A DNA stretch of 64,000 nucleotides, taken from assembly GCA_030549495.1 (NCBI GenBank), contig JAUIRK010000673.1, positions 1,550,001-1,614,000 of the forward strand. The letters are read 5' to 3'. The translations under genes and the position numbers were made by a program. This DNA comes from Nectonema munidae (taxonomy: Eukaryota > Nematomorpha > Nectonematoida > Nectonematidae). Below the pieces are notes generated by a model. The model saw only the letters and a list, made by a program, of their open reading frames with translations. It was not told the origin of the DNA and made no database searches. Each line of letters opens with the position of its first letter. Position 1 is the first letter of the stretch. Shown here one piece after another: positions 57,391 to 64,000 of this stretch.

Positions 57391-58735
57391 GAGTAGCCAT
57401 GATTATTGAAAAAATTAAATATATAAAGTGTTATGCGTTCCAAACTGTATATAATTATAAATTTTCAGGGTATTATATAATATAGATCCTAAGTTATAAG
57501 GTTAACTACAGATAATGTCAAAATTTTGCTGAAAAATTTTAATTTTTGATTTTGATTGACAGTTTTTGACATGAAAGGGTCATTCAACTACCATGAAAAT
57601 GGTATCAAAAGATGCATCTAGCGATTTTAGGAAAAGTCACGAAATTGAAGGGATATGATTCTGCCAATTTTGCCAATTAATTTTTTAGTGAAGGGGGGGG
57701 GGGTGTGGGGTTATGGTTATGTATTTTTGGCATTTGTTTGAAAGTTTGATTTTTTTCTTTAGGCTTCTTCATTGAAAGAGTTTTTCATTTATTGTTTGAC
57801 TTTGTTGCAATGACTGGTAATCTTTTGATTATTAACTTTTCATCCGGTGAAATTAAAAAGTTTTCAATTTTATCTTCTTTTTTGATATCAAAGAAATTCT
57901 CAAGCATTTTATTTTCTGTGTTTTATTACAATAAATTTTGTCTTTTTTTTCGAATCCATGATCTACAATTTCGTAGTCTCCATCTCGGTGTAAAGCACAT
58001 TTAACTAAATTTTGTTGATATCGAGATTCTTTATCTAAAACTCGATAAATAAAGTCGATTATAAGCCTAAGTTTCGAATTCATCTAAAGAATTAGCATAT
58101 CGGCACTAAATCTCTGCAAGGGCTAGTTTATTCCCTTCTCTTTGATACATACCCACTTTGTTTTTACATTACTATTATATAAACGTATCAAATTTTCTAT
58201 ATCATCGGCCAAATTTTTATTGTTTAAGAATAACAATTTATCTCTTTTAATATTACTTTTTATTATTTTAAATTTTTTATTGGAAATTATTTTAAATTTT
58301 TTATTGGAAATTATTTTAAATTTCTTATATATTTTGAGTTCCGCGGATGCTCATTTTAAAAATTTATTATTATATTTTCTTACACCAGTTTTCTTTTAAG
58401 AGTTTTGAAATAACACAGTTTTTCCCATCATCTAACATAATAATGTGAACTGTTTATTTGGTTTCCATAAAGATAAAAAGTTTAGGAACTGGATCTAACA
58501 TACTCCCACAGAAAAAATAATTTCTAATATTTTAAATCTGATGATTCTAACCATGAGATACATCTTATATAGGATTAATTATTTTTCCAATTTTGTGTCA
58601 TACACTATTATTACAAAAATTTTCATTTTTGATCAAAACTCCTTCTTTGTTTAAAATTTCTGATGTGAATTGTTACCTTTTATAATTTTAAAGAAGAATT
58701 TTCAAAAATTTCCTTATGCATAAATCTATTCACCT
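57391..58735. other. Unassigned AT-rich stretch
   Basis: It includes a G-rich run near 57694-57705, and a minus-strand frame (58083-57853) with RYQQNLVKCALHRDGDYEIV whose family I do not recognise. No confident gene. Confidence 0.35.
58263..58325 (+). repeat. 24-bp minisatellite, about 2.6 units
   Basis: TTATTTTAAATTTTTTATTG and GAAA repeat at 58263, 58287 and 58311. Confidence 0.85.
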
Positions 58736-59962
58736 CTCTAGTAGACTACTAGTTTTTCAAAAAGAAATATGAACTAGCAATCAAACACGCCAAAAAACAA
58801 TCATGGAAAATTTTCTGCAATTAAACACCATTCAAACCCATGGGCTATCATGAACAAACTTACACCTAAAAAACACTCTGCATCACTCTCAAATTTTTCT
58901 CTAACGATCACACTTGCACTCATACATATATAACTCATACAATATTCCCTGCAGATAACATCAATACTGACAACCTTATTGAAAATAACTACCCTACTTA
59001 TATCATCAAATTTATTTCCAATTTCCTCCAGAATCCTATTCTTGTTCTATTACATTATAAGTTCAAATACTTCCAAACATTAACCCTCTTTACTCCACAA
59101 GGTGGCTGTCTATCAGAAGTTCTTTGGTTAGTTCTCCTAAACCCAATCCTTCACTTCATAAAAGCAAACTCAAATTTCTTCCAATGCTAATCTTATGACA
59201 TTTTATTTATTTTCTCAGACACTCTTCAATCAAACAATATTAACAAAACCCTGAACCTGATTACAAAAATTAATCAAATGGCTAACAAGCTTAAAATTTC
59301 TTTTAAAATGGATAAACTCAAACTCATACACATTATCACATCCAATCAAATATGAAATTAACATCTCACTTCAAAAACATTAAAACTAAATTGTCAACAA
59401 AAATTTCCTCAGTTAAAAAAACAATCTCATATAAATGGGGTCTACATCTAAAAAGTACACCTCAAGCATATTTCCGGTCATTCAATATGGCTCTCTAGCT
59501 TGGGAAAGTTCCCTCAAATTCCAGAGTTCCTTATTTTATCCAAAAAAATACATCGTCTCTGCCTCCTCACTATCACCAATACATTCCACATAACTTCGAC
59601 CTTCAACACAAAGTCTACTCCACATAACTTTTCAAACTTCTACTCAGCCCACACTTCCGCATCGCTTGCCTTTTTCAACTCCTTCATCGAACAGTATAAA
59701 CACCAAATGGCTAATAAGTCTTAACCTAGTTCTCCCGCAACTACACCCCTGCTATCTAATTCATCCCTCTCAATTGACTCCATGTACGACTAACATTTGC
59801 CATTACAAAATTATCTCACTAAATTCAATCGTTCATCAGCGTATCTCCAACGCACAACACCATCTTAAAATTTTCTTCGACGGATCACAATCTAATAATC
59901 ATGCAACTGCCGCATATGTCCTCTTCAATTACAGTACTCGCCAACTGTTTCACATACAGCAT

Positions 59963-59970
59963 ATACTTAC
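59963..59970 (+). repeat. 8-bp target duplication, left
   Basis: ATACTTAC, identical to 60285-60292. Confidence 0.9.
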
Positions 59971-60284
59971 TAGGCCCGTAGCCAGCGGGGGCATGAGGGT
60001 GCTAAGCCCATCCCTCCCCCCCCCCCCCCAACCTAATATTTTTCGATATTAATAAAGTGTTCAAAAAATGGTTTATTTTTAGACTATATATAAAAATTTG
60101 GTACTCATTAGTTATCTCCCTCCCACTTTAAATTTTTCTTCAGTAATTTACTAAAAAATTTTTTGAATGGGGTGAGATAACCCATAAGTACCAAAAAAAT
60201 TTTTGTGAAAATATTTTGCCCCCCCCCCCCCCCACCCAAATTTTTTCCAGCCCTCCCAATTGAAAAGTCCTAGCTACGGGCCTG
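59971..60284. mobile_element. hAT-type MITE with GGCCCGTAGC ends
   Basis: The ends are TAGGCCCGTAGCCAGC and, read inward from the right, CAGGCCCGTAGCTAGG. A perfect 8-bp duplication ATACTTAC flanks them. The interior has two C-homopolymer runs (near 60018-60030 and 60222-60235). It is inserted in the RNase H domain of the LINE, so it is younger than the LINE. Confidence 0.92.
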
Positions 60285-60292
60285 ATACTTAC
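60285..60292 (+). repeat. 8-bp target duplication, right
   Basis: ATACTTAC, identical to 59963-59970. Confidence 0.9.
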
Positions 60293-60739
60293 AGACAATC
60301 CCACCTCACATTATAAAACCGAAATCTTAGCGATCTTAAAAGCTTGTATCTACATCAAAGCCAACGTTATTTTCTTCAAATCCAAATACAATTATAACTT
60401 TTTACACAGATTCACAGAAAATAAAAAAAGATCTTCAACTTGGCAGGAAAACCTCTCTATCCATACTAAATCTAGCTAAAAAACAAATCAAACTTTGTAA
60501 ACAAATCAAACTCTTTTGGTGTCCCTCTCATTCATTCTTTTTGGAAAACTTCTTTGTCGATTACTTATCAAAGTTCCCCCTCTCATCTTCACAATACTTT
60601 CTAAACCCATCTTTCTCTTTATCAACTTTCGAACCATTCCTAAATAACTCAATGACACATGAATGGTTTAATAACATACGTTCCAGTTTAGTAGAATTCA
60701 CTCTGAATACAAACTTTTACAATTTTACGTAATATAATA

Positions 60740-61400
60740 CCTGTCAACCTTAAATTTTTGAAACCTGGAGATTCTTCATTTTTTGTTGAAAAAACAGGGA
60801 GAACTGAATTAATCTACAGAATTCTCTTTAACAAAAAGCATTGTGTTAAATATAATTGACAATTTATTAGAATAATGCCAAATACAGATATACTAACACA
60901 ATAAAGTACTAAGCTAAACAAAAACAAAGACCAAATGAATCATTCTTTTTAATTGTTATATGCTTTCGTTGCTTGCTTTCTTTGACAAATTCAGTAATTC
61001 TTCATCTCGTCTCCGATTATAGCAAATATTTTTGCTCGATTAATTATGTATCTTCATAACAAAAATGCTTGCCAATGTAACATCTCACTTTAAACAAGAC
61101 GGCATATCCTTTTAATTTATTTGTGCAATGTTGAATAATTGTTCAAAGCTTGCATTGCTATGTGAAAGTACAGGAATTAAGGCAGCCACAAATCATCTAG
61201 TAGATAATGAACAATGTTGTTGCCCTTGTCATCAATATCGCCAAAAATGATATCATATATAATATAATTTTGATATAATTTTTTTTAAAATGTTGATTAT
61301 AAAATTTTTAAAAACTGGGAGATAAATACTGAAAAACTGGAGACCTGGAGAAAGCACTCAAAACTGGCAGTCTCTCGGTATTGCCGGGAGAGTTGACAGG
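60740..61400 (+). mobile_element. CCTGTCAAC element, copy 1 (661 bp)
   Basis: It is flanked by TA on both sides. It starts CCTGTCAACCTTAAATT and ends GGGAGAGTTGACAGG, so the inverted ends share CCTGTCAAC. The interior is non-coding or a dead remnant. It interrupts the RNase-H LINE. It is about 97% identical by eye to 62782-63421 in inverted orientation. Confidence 0.9.
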
Positions 61401-62474
61401 TAAGTAAAAGGATGTTTCAGCTCACATTGCCCATGTTATGCATACATTTTCAACATAAAACTACACTCCAACCCTTTTTCAGATTTGGAGGCCCTCACAT
61501 TGAAACTCCTATCCACATCATCCTCAATTGGCAAATATTCTCACTTCAATGCATTAAAATCATTGGTAATATAATACTGCACTTCTCCGATCTCCCTATT
61601 ACCACTTCTATCCCAACCCAAAATCATTCATCGTATCTCTACATTTATCAACTCATAGAAACAATCTTCAACACCTCCCAAAATCTTATTCAATCTCATT
61701 AAGTATTTAGACAAACATCTTTTCTCAACATAGTGTCATAAGAATAACCATCAATTTGAATTCCCAGTCTACCTTAAATTAACGTACCTATTTTAGACGT
61801 TGCTGAATTAATACTAATTTCTATTTCGCCTTTATCCAAGCAATTCTCGCAAGAAATCAACAAACGTTGGAAACTGCTTAGTTATCTTCTATCTACCTAT
61901 CTACTTACCTACCTAGGGAATGATGAGAAAACTAAAAAATAATTTAAAAATAAAAGATATTCAAAATAAATAAATATATGTAACAATTTTTTAAATTTTG
62001 TTTTTCGTTTTTTATTAAAAAATTGTACATTTTTATTGAGTCGAACTTTGCAATGGTTGATGTTACAGAAATTCTCGAAAATGTGATTAATTTTAAATTA
62101 TTTATTAAATTTATGAAATTTATTTATTTTTGATATAATGTATATAAAAATAATTTCTAAAATTATTCTCTAGAGATGAAATTGTTTTGCTAAACATTTT
62201 TACTTTATTGTCTATAACAAAAGGTTGAATTTTTTTAACAATTTCTAGAGGAAAGCTAAACAGATGGTGAAGTAAATGATTTTTATTTTGAAAAATCATT
62301 GTTTTCTATTATGCATAGTTGAACACACTTTGACTATTTATTGAAAATCATGATGTATTGATTACATATATCCATCCTTATTTATCTTAAGGCTTATTAG
62401 AATATTTACAGTGAAATAATCTTCAAATATAAAAAATTTAAACTTGTACTCACAAGAAGGAATCCGTTAGAGAG

Positions 62475-62560
62475 AGAGAGAAAGGAATTTATTAGCAACA
62501 TCATAAAAATGAAAAGATTGTTGGGGTATCTCAAAATGCTACATCAAGGCCGCTCGGAGA
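62475..62560 (-). mobile_element. LINE 3' tail-like segment
   Basis: The minus strand reads TAATAAATTCCTTTCTCTCT, a variant of the LINE 3' tails at 5586 and 6430. Confidence 0.4.
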
Positions 62561-62781
62561 GATACTCCATCAAACACAACGTGAAATGATACTAATTATG
62601 AGAATGTGTTGAATTATATCATGGAATGAAAAAGATTAAAAAAATTTAAAGAAAACAAATATAATGAAATTATAAGCGATAAAATAACGAAACTAAAATT
62701 ATACATTATGTATTTTATATATATATATATAAATGTATAACATAATCATATCTTAAGAAAAAAGTATGTATATATGTCTTA

Positions 62782-63421
62782 CCTGTCAACTCTCCCGGCA
62801 ATACCGGGAGACTCCGAGTTTTAGGTGCTTTCTCCCGGTCTCCAGTTTTTCAGTATTTATCTCCCAGTTTTTAAAAAATTTATAATCAACATTTTAAAAA
62901 AATTTATATCAACATTATATTATATATGATATTTTTGGCGATATTGATCACAAGGGCAACAACATTGTTCATTATCTACTAGATGATTTGTGGCTGCCTT
63001 AATTCCTGTACTTTCACATAGCAATGCAAACTTTGAACAATTATTCAGCATTGCACAAATAAATTAAAAGGATATGCCGTCTTGTTTAAAGTGAGATGTT
63101 ACATTGGCAAGCATTTTTGTTATGAAGACACATAATTAATCGAGCAAAAATATTTGCTATAATCGGAGACGAGATTCAAAGAAAGCAAGCAACCGAAGCA
63201 TATAACAATTAAAAAGAATGATTCATTTGGTCTTTGTTTTTGTTTAGCTTAGTACTTTATTGTGTTAGTATATCTGTATTTAGCATTATTCTAATAAATT
63301 GTCAATTATATTTAATACAATGCTTTTTGTTAAAGAGAATTCTGTAGATTAATTCAGTTCTCCCTGTTTTTTCAACAAAAAATGAAGAATCTCCAGGTTT
63401 CAATAATTTAAGGTTGACAGG
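62782..63421 (-). mobile_element. CCTGTCAAC element, copy 2 (640 bp)
   Basis: TA-flanked, with ends CCTGTCAACTCTCCCGG and TTAAGGTTGACAGG. It is the inverted counterpart of copy 1. It lacks a segment of about 20 bp present there and differs at few other positions. Confidence 0.9.
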
Positions 63422-63539
63422 TATGATTTATATAAGTGTTAATTTAAACATGAAAAAAACAACTTAAATTTAAATTTTCACCTAACTAAATTTCTTGTAA
63501 ATTGGTAATAGATACCAGATATAAAAGAAGAGAAATCAA

Positions 63540-64000
63540 GCGATGGTTTTCTCTGTTGGTACAAAATTTTGAAAAATGATTTTTCCCACAATATTTTCAA
63601 GTGGGGTTAGAATCATTACAATCCTTAGCATAATGATTAAACTTATTCCACTTGTATCAAATTTTAACATAGCTTCTGAGAATTTCAACTGGATGAGATT
63701 CACGATTCAAATAAATATATTTGTTATATATAGTTTTGACACAACTAGCATTAAATTTAATACCAATACTGCAAAGTTTAGAATTATAATTGTTAAATTT
63801 GAAAATATGTAAGATATTTGAAAGACTTATACCATTTTGTTGTGAAATTTCATTTTTCAGATCCTCCAGGGAAAGAGTTGAGTCAATGTTTTTGATGTAA
63901 AAATAAGGACTTTTAAACTTTAAGGAGTCAAAAGGAGAATTCATTTCTAAAGAAGACTTGAGATGTTTATGATCTACTTCAGAGTTACTTTCTATAAGAA
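63540..64000 (-). pseudogene. LINE ORF1 (PRE_C2HC/zinc-knuckle type), partial
   Basis: The minus-strand frame reads SPYFYIKNIDSTLSLEDLKN, NRESHPVEILRSYVKI, then FNHYAKDC and KYCGKNHFSKFCTNRENHR, the CCHC zinc knuckles that end gag-like ORF1 proteins of Jockey/CR1/I-type LINEs. One stop lies between the knuckles. It continues past the window edge. Orientation is opposite to the RNase-H LINE. Confidence 0.65.

Larger units (their letters stand above)
58740..61710 (+). mobile_element. RNase-H-bearing LINE (I/R1-like), 5' truncated, decayed
   Basis: The plus strand is C-rich with few G, unlike its flanks. Frames show NPWAIMNKLTPKKHSASL (linker), TLFTPQGGCLSEVLWLVLLN (reverse transcriptase PQG block), a region around ILFIFSDTLQ at the YxDD position, then HLKIFFDGSQSNNHATAAYV (RNase H start), SHYKTEILAILKACIYI, and FWCPSHSFFLENFFVDYLSK (RNase H end). 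A terminal FGGPHIETPIHIIL block recalls the cysteine/histidine tail. It is interrupted at 59971-60284 and 60740-61400. Frames are broken in several places. Confidence 0.75.

Noticed and set aside
61880-61918. CTAC/CTAT microsatellite as a possible CRISPR-like array
   Set aside because: An ordinary tetranucleotide microsatellite; no repeat-spacer structure, and the DNA is animal.
63657-63944. Host gene at the right edge of the window
   Set aside because: The zinc knuckles and preceding domain point to a LINE ORF1 remnant rather than a host gene.

Overview
The window is animal nuclear DNA, very AT-rich, with intron-bearing genes and a dense layer of transposon remains. There are no operons, ribosome binding sites or CRISPR arrays. 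The gene content (an SMG8 gene and an ACF1/BAZ1A-type gene) and the transposons (piggyBac, hAT, Tigger/pogo, RTE, CR1/L2-like and RNase-H-bearing LINEs, tRNA-SINEs) point to an invertebrate metazoan. I cannot place it further; an arthropod such as a copepod would fit, but this is a guess. All assignments come from reading the sequence and from remembered family motifs; no database search was run.

Layout. 1-380: tandem satellite A (about 149 bp unit). 2192-4693 minus: an intact, intronless SMG8 gene (nonsense-mediated decay; SMG1 kinase complex), with a piggyBac-type MITE just upstream of its start. 5.6-15.4 kb: a transposon graveyard with CR1/L2-like LINE pieces, satellite B, a Tigger remnant, a hAT C-terminal remnant and a complete but broken hAT element at 11940-14026. 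15469-53443 minus: one 38 kb host gene which I could assemble exon by exon. Twenty coding exons with matching splice phases give about 1085 residues in the order WAC, basic region, DDT, WHIM1/WHIM2, WSD, PHD. This is an ACF1/BAZ1A subunit of ISWI chromatin remodellers. Its introns hold most of the remaining elements: an antisense RTE LINE with a 14-bp target duplication, a MITE built of TTTCATCG repeats, two piggyBacs joined at one TTAA, a 2.5 kb Tigger, MITEs, SINEs, hAT pieces and a small coding-like plus-strand locus inside intron 15.

53.7-64 kb: two tRNA-like SINEs directly upstream of the BAZ1A start codon, then satellite A again (opposite orientation, interrupted by a 475-bp insertion), satellite B again, and a degenerate RNase-H-bearing LINE. 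That LINE is interrupted by a 314-bp hAT-type MITE and by a 661-bp TIR element; a nearly identical inverted copy of the TIR element lies 1.4 kb away. The window closes in a minus-strand LINE ORF1 with zinc knuckles.

SMG8 (RNA surveillance) and the BAZ1A-type gene (nucleosome spacing) lie in tandem on the minus strand and have no evident functional link. The most interesting points are the full exon model of a divergent ACF1 gene apparently lacking a bromodomain, the nested plus-strand locus, the back-to-back piggyBacs sharing a TTAA, the TTTCATCG-repeat MITE, and the near-identical inverted pair of CCTGTCAAC elements.
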